Shown here piece by piece: positions 53,385-63,587 of a stretch of 64,000 nucleotides of DNA. A program made the position numbers and the translations under genes. Position 1 is the first letter of the stretch. Each line of letters starts with the position of its first letter. Source of the DNA: Limnephilus marmoratus. Taxonomy: Eukaryota; Arthropoda; Insecta; Trichoptera; Limnephilidae. Under the pieces are notes generated by a model. The model saw only the letters and a list, made by a program, of their open reading frames with translations, did not search any database and was not told the origin of the DNA. The stretch spans positions 11,922,001 to 11,986,000 of the forward strand of contig OU862919.1 in assembly GCA_917880885.1 (NCBI GenBank). The letters are read 5' to 3'.

Positions 53385-53973
53385 GAGTCACGTGGGGTAA
53401 CCGTACGCAGTTTTTACATTGGGATTATTGTATTAAAACGCTTTAGGTATTTTGCTCATTTTTTGTTTAATGATATGATTGATCATTAAGGCATCTCAAA
53501 CAAACATAAAAACCTTATGTAGTTCATAAATCAAAAAGTTATATAAAAATGTTTACATGCATATCGATTACGAACACTTACCCCACTTGCGGGGTAAGTA
53601 TTCGAATGCCGTAGAGAAGTGTTCAAATCAGATTAGTGGTTATCTTTAATAGAATTATCACTTTGCACCCGTGTAACTAACAATATTTTACCAAAAATGA
53701 TCATAGACCACATCGCTCTGACTCAGTTAGTTACACAATAGCACACATCGGTAAGCAAACATGTCGATAGATGACAAAATTTAAGAAAAAGCACGAAAAA
53801 CAGTAATTTACCTACCAATTTTTATTTTCAAATTAGGATTCACTGTACCCATATCCTGCTTCAATGCGACCCAAAACGCTACTGAATTAAGGAACGTGCG
53901 GGCGCGAAACAGCACGACCACCTCGGAAACATCATTGCGAACACACACTCTGCGTACTGTTACCCCACGTGAC
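53385..53973. mobile_element. 589-bp TIR element with TA duplication
   Basis: Inverted ends GAGTCACGTGGGGTAAC, continuing to GTACGCAG with one mismatch, are flanked by TA (53383-53384 and 53974-53975). A central CTTACCCCACTTGCGGGGTAAG-like palindrome (about 53578-53599) repeats part of the end motif. There is no ORF. A Tc1/mariner-type helper is inferred from the TA. Confidence 0.7.
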
Positions 53974-54120
53974 TCTACATACTGTTTATCGAAAAATTGA
54001 ATAATATTAAGAGAATGGTCTCGATATAAAGTTATTGATTTACAATAAATTGTTGAAATTTAAAATAAATTTAACCAACGAATTGCACAATATATTTTAA
54101 TTTGATTGATGTTTTGACAA

Positions 54121-54190
54121 TTTAATTACACGAAGACAATATTAGTAAAAGTTAATCGGATTGAGTTTCGCTAACATTGTCTTTATGAAT
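54121..54190. repeat. Remnant of the SINE-like palindrome family
   Basis: AAGACAATATTAG and GATTGAGTTTCGCTAACATTGTCTT are the two outer ends seen at 38464-38583, here almost touching. Confidence 0.5.
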
Positions 54191-54237
54191 AGGTATTACA
54201 ATTTGAGGTTCGAGTTTGAGGTTGAGCAGTACACAAT

Positions 54238-55079
54238 GGAATCCTGGTACCAACCCTGATGTATGGCAGTGAGGCATGGAACTGGCAGGCGAAGGATGAA
54301 AGTAAACTGAATGCGGTTGAAATGAGATCCCTGAGGCGTATGTGTGGTGAAACCATGTACAATCGTGTTAGAAATGTGGATATCCGCAAAGAACGGAAGG
54401 TTGATGTAAGCATAATGAGTAAGATTAAGATAGGGACCTTCAGATGGTTTGGGCACGTAGAGTGAATGTAGAAAGAGTCGGGGACGCCCGAGGAAGACAT
54501 GGCACGATCAAGTGAATCAGATACTTAAGGGCCCGCAACCCGGATTTGTACCGATTTATTACATATTTCCCTTAAACACGGTAAGTTTTAAAGCTCTTAA
54601 AAAATATATGTTATTCTTGAAGATAATATCTAGACTTTGCCCGCGCCGAAACGCAAATTATATAAAATTCCCTCGATAGAAAAAAATCGTTAAGTATGCT
54701 CCAAAAATTATTATTAACACGTTTGTTTCAGTTATTTTACAAGTTATATGTATGAAAAAATTCACAGTGTTTCTTTAAATGCTGTTTAAGATAATGCCCG
54801 CGATATTTTTGCTCTATTTTAAACGAGTCGTGTTGTATTAAACATTTTCGCAATTTTCGCATCGATTTTGTCGCTGTAAATGTTAGCGCTCTCCTCTAAC
54901 ATTCGTAATTTCGTATCTCTCCTTCTTCTTCTTAAGTCGGGCCATGTCAAATCCAGAATAATAGAAGAGTATGTATGAGACGATGTGTGAATGTGAGTGA
55001 GGCAAAGAGTGTGTGCCAAGACCGAGTTGTTTGGCAGTCCGTCCTCTCTGCCTGCCTCTGCGGGGAAACGACATGATGG
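54238..55079 (+). pseudogene. RTE-like LINE C-terminus, split by a TTAAG-flanked insert
   Basis: The first piece reads VPTLMYGSEAWNWQ, EMRSLRRMCGETM, RVRNVDIRKE and FRWFGHVE. After a one-base shift near 54460 it reads RPRKTWHDQVNQILK and stops being recognisable at 54529. The text resumes at 54932 with SGHVKSR and, through more shifts, SEAKSVCQDRVVWQSVLSAY, the last phrase of RTE-type ORFs. Catalytic domains are missing. The insert between is annotated separately. Confidence 0.65.
54530..54931. mobile_element. About 400-bp insertion flanked by TTAAG
   Basis: TTAAG stands on both sides (54525-54529 and 54932-54936), and the LINE text is continuous when the insert is skipped. TTAA duplication is the rule for piggyBac-type elements. 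I see no good inverted repeats, though, so the family is open. Confidence 0.5.
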
Positions 55080-55900
55080 TTAATTAGTTAGTTAGTTAGT
55101 TTCAATTTGAGGTTTTAATCATAAAGTTAAAAATAAAAATAAATCTTCACACTTTATATGGATTATTTCTTTGTAAAATTTTATGTGATCAGTAAAGAGC
55201 GTAAATTTAATATTCTTGGTGGTATTTAATAAATAATATGTAGACGTAGTAGATCGGGAGGTACATTTGTGCTAGATACTACAGTGGAGGTTATCCACCT
55301 CTTACCCGCCCTGGTATAAGTAACTGATGGTTACTCCTTCAAGGCTCTCGCAAGATTCTAATTTTTTTTTCTTAAACATTTAAACAGCTACATTTATTTA
55401 TTTTGAACGAATCTAGACCTCCAGTGTCCTTGCATACGTTGTTAGTAAGCAGTATGCAAGTGCTTAACAGGAAAAACAAAATGCAAAAATAGGTTAGTAA
55501 GACAAAGATAAATTAAACAGGGCAAAAGAAAAACTCATTCATGAGGCTCTACAAGGCGGCATTGCATCTGTAAAAACCTTCAAGCACCTGCATAAAATAG
55601 AGAACATAAGTAACACAATAAATCTCAAATCAATTGGCAAGTACCAACAAAAAATGTGAATGGCTTTCGGTCTGACCATAAACTACACTTAGCTTCCGTG
55701 TCCCTTAGCCAACCACTCAGTGAAGCCTCAAAGAATGTTAACTGAATATTTGGGGTAAAATACCCGAAGACTAAAAGAAAATTCAGCGTTGGGTAGTTAG
55801 AGGCAGGACAAACGACAGTCAAGGTAGTCTGATCAAGCCTCAATCCTGCACATGTCATTGGGGGAGGCGCAGATAGATTTGAGAAGAAGATTTGCTAGAT
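55080..55900. other. Gene-free; dispersed repeat
   Basis: Contains the reverse copy (55385-55475) of the 1336-1425 repeat. A plus-strand open stretch reading RAKEKLIHEALQGGIASVKT (about 55517-55578) has no motif I know and no start context. Confidence 0.4.
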
Positions 55901-56635
55901 ACTACAGAACAAAACACTCGGTTTAAAACACTAAGATCAGCAGATCTAGATGTTACTAATCGTCTAATCGAACTTTCTAGGTCAAATCGAGCTGTTTACT
56001 ATGATCGCTCTTTTCATGTAACGGGCCCTCTCATTTGGAATAAAACTTCCCTCAGCTCTTACTAATATCCAGAATTTGACTGAATTTAAACGGGCTTTAA
56101 AGACAAAATTATTTAAAAAAATCATACCATTCATGAATCCTAACACTTTTTCAATATACGTAATTATAATAAGCCATGTTCTCAAGCTTCCTGTAATTGT
56201 TTGGTTTCGGTTTCCTCATAATTGTATTTTTATTTTATGTTTCGTATCCGAATTTATGTCAGAATATCTCTCATTTCTAAACGCAAACTGCCTTTCTATT
56301 AGTATATTATATTTTAGTTTTAAAGTTCTTGTTTTGTCCTGTGTTACAATAGCACCGCTATTGTCAATTATTATTATTGTCCCGTGTGTGCTATAACAGC
56401 ACTATCTTTGTTAATTTTGTTCATCTGTCATTGTTTTGTAAATACTGTATATTCTTTAGTTAATTTGTTCTTCTGTCATTGTTTTGTAAATACTGTATAT
56501 TTTTTTACTATTTTCTCAATATTATAAGGAGCACTGTAGGATTATTTTTAAATTTATTATAGTTAAGCGCACTTGAAGTTAAATGTCACAAAACTGCGCT
56601 ATATAAATATAATGCTATTATTATTATTATTCGGT
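55901..56635 (+). mobile_element. L2-like LINE, 3' end
   Basis: The coding end shows RAVYYDRSFHVTGPLIWNK and, in a shifted frame from 56076, TEFKRALKTKLFKK, the closing RSF...WN...FK phrase of L2/CR1-type reverse transcriptases. A 3' UTR follows and ends GCGCTATATAAATATAATGC with an (ATT)n tail at about 56613-56632. Confidence 0.65.
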
Positions 56636-57184
56636 TTGTTGTTTATCGGCATCTGGAAGTTTGGTCTGTAATCCTGTGAAAACATTATTTTTTCATTGAA
56701 ATGCGGTAGATCTTCTAAGATTAGTTGTGAACGACAACGCACCCTTATGTACGCGATCTCAATTCAATTCGCATAATCCACCATCATTCACACAAAGAAA
56801 GCCGAACTCTAACTTGCCCACTGTTTGCGGTGAGATACACACCCGAATTTATCAAGCTTATCCCCGGATCAACTGTGTTTACTGCGAATTGTGGATTCTT
56901 GCCTACTTTTGACTCTCGGCTCACAAAATAGAGATGATCCTTATCTAGAGCTTCAACCAAGATTGAGAAACCGGCAAATTTCTAACTTGACTTAATGGAT
57001 ACCTAATCATACATACTACTCTAAGTTGATCATTATAATGATTTAAAGGCATCTAATCTTTATTTTTATTTATTTATTTATATTGGCATATATATTACAA
57101 TACATTACAAAATGATACTTTGTCTGTCCAACTGGGAAGGATACCCGTTTCAGGACAGCCAAATTGTATATTTAGTTCATAATA
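56636..57184. other. No gene seen
   Basis: Includes an AT-rich (TTTA)n stretch at 57060-57085 that may be another LINE tail on the minus strand. No coding sequence. Confidence 0.35.
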
Positions 57185-57460
57185 TTCTTAACCATGGAAT
57201 GGTTTCGTTAAAGATATCACAGGAATTTGCTTCTGTCAAGACAACTTTTGAGAACATTAAAAATTGTATTCTGAACGAAGGGATGGTTTCCTTAATATGT
57301 GTTTGAAAGAATCGCATAGGTGTGATTTTTTTTTTTCAAGGTAATTTTGGAGAACATTAATAATTGCATTCAGAGTGAGTGAGTGGTTTCTTTATTGAGA
57401 TCACAAGTAGGAGATTCTTTCCAGGCCATTTTAGAGAACATTTACAATTGTATAATTAGA
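57185..57460 (+). repeat. Three diverged tandem units of about 100 bp
   Basis: Each unit has a GGTTTC(G/C)TTAA-like start, a CAAG/CCAGG middle and a TTTTGAGAACATTAAAAATTG-like end (near 57250, 57345 and 57430). Confidence 0.5.
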
Positions 57461-57631
57461 ATTTACACATTTATAAACCAATATATGACATATGAATTCC
57501 CAATGTATTTATGACTATTTAATTTTAATAAAGTACTATAATTTTTAGAATTTCTTAAGTAGTAGAAATTACACAATTATAAACCAAATATATGACAAAT
57601 GAATTTTTTTCAAGCTCGTTTTGGAGGAGAT

Positions 57632-57850
57632 TAATTTATTTACTTGTTTATTTATTTGTTTTATTTTACGCCCAGAGGGTTTTTACATATATAATAAAGG
57701 CAGTACCTACATCTTTAAAATGAGAAAAAAAATTGTAGCTGTATATTATAAAGATGAGATTGATATATGTCTGAAAGTGTGAATGTAGAGGAGGGAGCGG
57801 CATGACGGATAGTTAATGTTTAAAGATATATAAAATATTGTTCTTCGAAT
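57632..57850 (-). mobile_element. LINE 3' tail, minus strand
   Basis: (AAAT)n-type repeats at 57632-57660 (seen as TTATTTATTTG on the plus strand) with AT-rich UTR-like sequence to the right. No coding part remains. Confidence 0.4.
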
Positions 57851-58276
57851 ATTAGAAAATCTTCATTTTACGCAAATTAACTTTGGTAATTTAGCTGTAT
57901 CATTCAATAGAATAAAATGCGAAAAGATATTTCAAAAAAGCTATGAAAAGTGTAATAAAATAAATCGGGGTTCACACTTGGGGTAAAGAAGTATTGACTC
58001 CCAGTCTTCGTCTTCGGCACCTGCACAGGAACAGTGAGCCCACTCTTGACTCATTTGGCGGGCAATCCACCCTCCCACTGACCCCAAATACCTCCCCTTA
58101 CAATATAAAGGCAATATGTATTTTTTGTGTTTTCAGAAAACAGATGTTTTTTTCGACCGCTTGACTTCTCTCATTTTTTTTGTTGCTGTTCGCAGCTTTC
58201 CGTTTCATATTTTAATTAATATATGAATAAATTAAATAATCGTAAGGAAGAGAGGGCATGATGTCATTATCCCGTC
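57851..58276. other. No gene seen
   Basis: No coding sequence or repeat match found. Confidence 0.3.
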
Positions 58277-58691
58277 GACGACCTTCGTAGTCCAGTGGGT
58301 AAGACTCTTGACTCACAGTCAGGAGGTCGCGGGTTCAAACCCGGCATGCGCAAATAAATTTTATTTGATTAATTTGTGTTATTTCACAATTAATTCATTT
58401 AAAATAATATATAGTATATTTGCGGCAAGTTCCAGAGTGGAAGATACTATCAGTATCGCCCTGGTGTAAGACCACCATTCAGAATTGAAACGTTGCTTGA
58501 AAATGGCTTTAGCCGTGTTTGGTGACCAGATCTGAATAGCCAGGTACTTTCCAACCTTCCTCTTCCCTACCTCCTTCCCCTCCCCACTACCTTCAGCCTC
58601 ACAACATACCCCAATTGGGGATGCCATAGTCTCACTGGCTCCAGACGGGAGCAGTTGAGATTCTTGTGCGGTATTCACTGTAAAAAAAAAA
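58277..58691 (+). mobile_element. SINE-A, full-length reference copy
   Basis: About 415 bp. The tRNA-like head has an A box (TAGTCCAGTGGG, 58288-58299) and a B box (GGGTTCAAACCC, 58331-58342). A unique body contains GCCCTGGTGTAAGACCACCA and CCCCAATTGGGGATGCCATA, and an A10 tail closes it. Pol III transcription and LINE-driven copying are inferred from this design. Other copies are at 17044 and 42247, with a fragment at 53220. Confidence 0.8.
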
Positions 58692-59283
58692 TGCTCCCAG
58701 GCGTGTTTTTTCTAAACATTGTAATAAATTTAATGTGTAACTTTACAACTTCAGCCAAATTTAAAACTCTTACTTTGGAGACAATAAGTAATCAATGTCG
58801 GATACCCGTCATCCAGTCTAATCAATCAAATAATCTTCAAATATCATGCTCGAAATGCACTCGTAATATTACATCACGAATGTGAAAAAACAAAATTTGC
58901 TCAGGGCTTACGATTTCAACACGGGATGACTGCAGTCGCATTTAAAAGCACGGGGTGCGGTAGGGGCACATATGGACGAATTATCAGGATCGTAGCAGGA
59001 TTGGACAAAGCAATATATAACAAAAACTCCATCTTTCCACCCCCCCCCCCCCCCCCTCCCCCGTCTTGCCCAGCCCTCCACTATATACCTAATGAAATGT
59101 AAGCTGTTTAAGAGGAAATACTAGCGGCGTCTTTTCCATACAAACGTATTCCCCGTTTATCTCTCTGGATTTTGATCCTAGAGCAAATTTTTTTTACGTA
59201 ATATAGATATCAACCATTAGCGTGTCGGGACGTTTTGCTTTTTTTGATAATTTACTTTTTTTAGAAGTTAGGACCTTCCAAAA
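58692..59283. other. Gene-free; C homopolymer
   Basis: A C-rich run of more than 20 bases, broken by one T, lies at about 59039-59063. Otherwise nothing is recognised. Confidence 0.4.
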
Positions 59284-59580
59284 ATGAATAAAATTGCCTG
59301 GTTTAAACGCCGTCAAAAGACATTCAGTATACTAACCAAACAATGTATTTTTAAAAAAAGCAAAACGTACCGACATAGAATATTTTCTTCTAATACAGTT
59401 AGTGAAAAAAAAATTAAAATCGGTCCAGTTTTGGAGAAGAAAAATGGGGAATACAAAACATCGATTTCGAAGATTTTATTTAGGTATTTTCAGCCCAATG
59501 TGCAGGTGTCCCTTTCGCTCAGTCCGCCTGAGGGAAGCCGGGGAACGAGGGTTTTGACAAATACATACAAAGCGAAGTAG
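59284..59580 (+). other. Short ORF of unknown meaning
   Basis: 98 codons from ATG (MNKIAWFKRRQKTFSIL), Lys-rich, with no motif I know. The nucleotide phrase AAAATCGGTCCAGTTTTGGA inside it looks like dispersed repeat sequence, so a real gene is unlikely. Confidence 0.2.
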
Positions 59581-59754
59581 TGATGTAACGAATTTTATCG
59601 GTAGACTAGTGTTGTCCTTCCCCGAGTAATCGATATTTTTTATTCGTTTTTTTTCTGTTTAGTGACTTATCGCGGTATATCAATACTGATCGAGCTTTCA
59701 TACTAAAATTGAGCCAAATTAAATTTGTTTATGTCAAGTACTATAATAAATTTT

Positions 59755-60080
59755 CAATTTGGGAGGCGTTATAGGTACCATCGCCCCGGGAACCATTTAT
59801 TGGATAACCAATACCCTCACCACTTGGTCACCCCAAGTGGTCCACTATGTTTGGTGACTGAGCCTGGGTTCACGGGTGAGGTCTGCATGGGTTTTGGTGG
59901 CGGATAATTTTGTCCACTTACTGTGTGCCGGGCCAGATTGGAAGAAACTGCAAGAGGGAGATCTTTTGATCTCTACAGCCGGACTCTCCACCATCATTTC
60001 ATACTTTTACCTACCTTTTCCCTACCCAGAACTTCCTCTCCTTCCTTATCATAAAAATACCCTCCACACAGCTTCTCCAA
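59755..60080 (-). mobile_element. SINE-B copy
   Basis: This copy is in the opposite orientation to the 23111-23454 copy: TTGGGAGGCG, GGTCACCCCAAGTGGTC, TTTGGTGACTGAGCCTGGG and CCTCCACACAGC read on the plus strand. It therefore runs 5' to 3' on plus, while the 23111 copy runs on minus. The strand given here follows the plus reading as seen in the other copies and may be set either way. It ends beside the YqaJ remnant. Confidence 0.5.
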
Positions 60081-60179
60081 TGATGTCCAACGACTTCTCC
60101 AACAAAGTCCCTGAGCGATTATTTTTCCTCGGTGCCTCCAGTGTGGGGTTTATGTTTTTGACAATGAATTTTAAACAAT

Positions 60180-60960
60180 TTATGATTTAGATCTTTCTCT
60201 CGCCGGTAAATTTCTTGGTATGCGACCGTCAATTATTTCTGGTAAAAGGCATTGGTTGTAGAAGTTTTCTAACAGTGGTTCAGTTTTTGCCAGATTGAAT
60301 CGTCCCTTTCAATTTTTTCATACAGCAAACCTTTAGGACTCCACACGACAAAATAACAGTATTTACGACGAGTAATGTGTAACTGGCCTTGTACTTGGTA
60401 GAAGTAATTGTGATTCCGTTTTAATGTTAAAGCATTGTCTTCAATTTTACAGTAATCATTTTTTTTTGTTCAATTCCTTCTTCTGGTGACATATTTGCTA
60501 TACTATATGGGCATTTCACTTCAATTATAGAATCCTTGCCGATAAGGCCATCCGGACTTGCCGCTAAAAAGTTTTTGTTTTCATCGATAAATAGTCCACA
60601 GGCGAATACCTCTAATTTTGTTTCTTTTGTAAATTGCTCAATTGCTTGGTTTTCATTTTCTTTCCCATAATTTGTGGTCATATTTCCTTTAAATGGCGAG
60701 TACAGTAACGAGTTTAATACTCTCGTAACTGAAGTTTTTGGCCGTAACTTACATATTTGTCCAAAGTTAGAAGCTGTTAGCCTCTTCGCCTTTCAATTGC
60801 CCACAAATTATTATTGCTTTGGCCCACGTTCGAGTTCTTCCTTATTCGATGGAGATAATTCTTTGAGAAATTCCTCTTTTTTCGTTTCAAATAATTCAGG
60901 TGGCATATCTAGTTCTAATTCCAATTAACCATAATTTTCATCAGGCCCTGTAACTTTTTT
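60180..60960 (-). pseudogene. YqaJ-type exonuclease, frameshifted
   Basis: YqaJ proteins are phage-recombinase-type DNA exonucleases with a PD-(D/E)XK core. Visible in order on the minus strand: WAIERR, then in a shifted frame RLTASNFGQICKLRPKT, TTNYGKENENQAIEQF, FLAASPDGLIGKDSIIEVKC (catalytic Asp, Glu and Lys), HNYFYQVQGQLHIT (the conserved Q-V-Q stretch) and, after another shift, NFYNQCLLPEIIDGRI. At least two frameshifts break it. In insects such genes usually travel with DNA transposons (I recall the ISL2EU group) or viruses; no transposase is visible next to it here. Confidence 0.7.
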
Positions 60961-61261
60961 TCTCTTTTCTGTCGTGTTTTCGTTATACCTTAGTTTTCTT
61001 TTTCGACACCTCTGTGTTGTCTCCTTCGAACGTCGTTTTCTTTCGATAAAATGCTTCTCCCTTTAATATTTTGTCTATAATTCCTATGTGTCCATATTTG
61101 TTTGACTCTTAGTATTAATCCTATTCTGACGAAGAACACTCTGTTTTCGAAACATGTTGATAATATTGATTACATCGTGCTATTTTTACAAAGTTATTTG
61201 TTCTCATTTAATTAAAAATGACGCCACAAAGTGTATTTGCAAAGTTTGAAGAATAGACCGG
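60961..61261. other. No gene seen
   Basis: Contains CTGACGAAGAACACTCTGTT with TTCGAAACATGTTGAT, a stem-like stretch often seen in LINE 3' ends; not assigned. Confidence 0.3.
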
Positions 61262-61680
61262 GAGGGGATATAGGTAAACCCTACGTCATCGACTACACGA
61301 ATGAAACTACTTTTAAGTGATAATGGGCATTTAGAAAACTTTAAAAAGCTGGTCTGCCGGTGCGCCTCTTGGCAGGAGCCGCGCAGTCATGGAAATAGTC
61401 AGCGATTTTTTTGGTCAAAATTACGTCATCGACTACACGAACGGGAATGGTCTCATATGATAAAGATCGATTAGAAAATGAGGAAAAAGCAGGTCTGCCA
61501 ACCGGCAGCCTGGCAAGTTCGGAGGCAGCCGGCGTCAAAGTGGGGAAAAAATTGGTCGATTTTACGTCATCGACTACACGAATGAAACCAATGAATAACT
61601 ATGGTCCAGATCATCCCATATAAGAATTTTGCGGTATGCCGACCAGCAGCCTGGCAAATTTTTGTGTACGATTTTTTTAA
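61262..61680 (+). repeat. Three iterations of a 140-bp motif unit
   Basis: ACGTCATCGACTACACGAA begins each unit at about 61284, 61423 and 61564. Each unit then has a hairpin-like CTGCC...GGCAG or TGCC...GGCA stretch (about 61354, 61496, 61636). Outside these blocks the units share little. Confidence 0.7.
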
Positions 61681-62703
61681 GTTTTTTTATTTTTTTTTTA
61701 ATTTTTGGTTTTTCTTTATTATTATTTTTATTTCACTATATTTTTAAAAACTTTGAATGCCATATTTTAAAAATATAAGCGAAAAATATAAAAAATAATA
61801 ATTTAAGAGTTCCCGGTGTACCCATCCGCCAGGCGAGCCTTTAGACGCCAAACCACTTACGAAACCTGCCGCGGTGCACCTCACCGCTCTCGCGTATTAA
61901 TATTTTTATACAAATTTATAATAATAATAGTCCTTTTAAGATTGCCTAATAGTCCATAGTAGTTGGAAGTTCGAACAACCAACCCACCGTCGCCGTAAGA
62001 GCTGCGTTCGTCCGAAAAACGACGGAAATTTCTGAACCCCGTCCGTTTCATATCGGTTTCGCTTGCCCTGCTGCATCGATTACATCGAATACAAGATCGG
62101 AACTAACGAAAACCTGTAGTCTAAATCATCCCATTTACGACTTCTTTCGTCTGCCGATCAGCAGCCTGGCAGTTTTTTGTGAACGATCTCTTAAAATTTA
62201 AAAAAAATTTTAATTAAAAAAATATATTTTCAATATCTTTATTATTATTTTTATTTGAATATGGTTTTAAAAACTTAGAATGCAAGATTTTAAATAAAAT
62301 AAGTTGTAATCATAAAAAAAAATTTTTTGAATGTTCCGAGTGTACCCATCGGACGGGAGAGCCTTTCGACGTGAAACAACTCACTGGAAACTGGCCGCGG
62401 AGCCCTTCGCCGTCAACGCGTGCCCATATTATTGAACCAATTTATAATAATATAAGTCTTTTTAAAATAACCTAATAGTCCATAGTGGTTGGAAGTTCGA
62501 ACAACAACCGCACCGTCACAATAAGAGCTGCGAAACTAACGAAAAACTGTAGTCTATACAGTTGCATTCATGACTTTCTTGGTCTGCTGACCAGCAGCCT
62601 GGCAGTTTTTTATGTACGATTTGTAAAGTTTTTTAATTTTATTAAAATTATTTTCATTATATTTATTATTATTTTTATTTCAATATGATTTTAAAAACTT
62701 AGA
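61640..62703 (+). repeat. Long tandem units following the motif array
   Basis: CAGCAGCCTGGCA occurs at about 61644, 62159 and 62592. Between them come an AT-rich part, a GTGTACCCATC block (61817, 62340) and AATAGTCCATAGT with GGTTGGAAGTTCGAACAAC (61948, 62474). Spacings are about 515 and 433 bp. No coding frame is shared by the units. Confidence 0.7.
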
Positions 62704-62748
62704 ATTATTTTCCTCAGGGCCTCCTGTGTGGAGTTAATGTAAAAAAAA
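62700..62748 (+). mobile_element. SINE-B 3' end fragment
   Basis: TTTTCCTCAGGGCCTCCTGT with TGTGGAGTTAATGTAAAAAAAA equals the last 50 bases and poly(A) tail of SINE-B. Confidence 0.55.
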
Positions 62749-62782
62749 TACAATAAACTAAGATCCCGATAATTTTCGTAAT

Positions 62783-62847
62783 TTATTTTTGGGATGTTAT
62801 GCCGTGTTGCGCTACCCCCTTCTTTAGCTATCTTATAAGATCTGCTA
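62783..62847 (+). mobile_element. Foldback MITE, one arm, cut by an LTR
   Basis: TTTTTGGGATGTTATGCCGT and TTGCGCTACCCCCTTCTTTAGC match the left arm of 39888-40053. The rest is cut off where the LTR begins at 62848. Confidence 0.6.
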
Positions 62848-63587
62848 TGTTAGAGGGAAGAAGTCGTACCGTAATGGTACAAACAGCGGCTAGAACGCCT
62901 TACTACTATCAACATCGTCGAGCATGGACTTTTATCTCAGGGGTCAGGGCTTCGGCACTCGGGTAGGTAGGTTATGAAACACAATGAAGCTCGGGAAATA
63001 GTATACAAGGGTTTATTTACATTACAAGCTTAGAACACAATCGGGAAATACATTTTAAGGCCTGTTTAAGTTATGGATATGGCTTGAATGACTCTAATCT
63101 GGAAGTTAGGCTCAATTACTAATGAGTTATGAAGGTACCTTTGTCGTGGTTGACTGCATCAGCGATGGGGGGCTAGCTTTCGACGTCTTCAGACGGAAGC
63201 TAGGCGCAGGCGACTTGGGTTCTGCACCAACTCTGGATCAGTGTTGTAGGAATGGACACGTGCCTTCGAATTCACTGCACATGTTCTCAACAATAATAAA
63301 TGCGGGTATGAGAACTCGGTTAATTATAAATAACAAATCAACCACCGGCTTGCAAGGAACAACGCAACTTGCCGTGCAGGGCCTTCGGCCCATAGGAATG
63401 GCCAACTACATGGTGTAACTGTTAAAAACTCGGAAGGCGGAAGGTGAAAGAGACAGTGTCAAGCCGGCTGGGCCTTATATAGGCTTGTCCACTAGCGACC
63501 ACCGTGAAAGCTGGCAGAGGCTTCTCAATCTAGGGGAACATTGCGAATATCAAACGTTTTTCGACGCAATATGTGTTGCACATAACA
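62848..63587 (-). repeat. LTR (740 bp) of a minus-strand retrotransposon
   Basis: On the minus strand it starts TGTTATGTGCAACAC and ends CCTCTAACA. It has a TATA box (TATATAAGG, about 63474-63482) and AATAAA (63012-63017). A purine-rich GGACGGAGAAGGTAG lies just outside its start, which makes it the 3' LTR of an element whose body extends to the right, beyond the window. The superfamily is not determined; the TGTTA...TAACA ends would fit Copia. Confidence 0.6.

Noticed and set aside
59039..59063. C homopolymer as an assembly gap or a functional G-quadruplex
   Set aside because: It could be either or a sequencing artefact; nothing in the flanks decides it.
60674..60928. Plus-strand ORF of 84 codons
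   Set aside because: It is the complement of the YqaJ N-terminal part.
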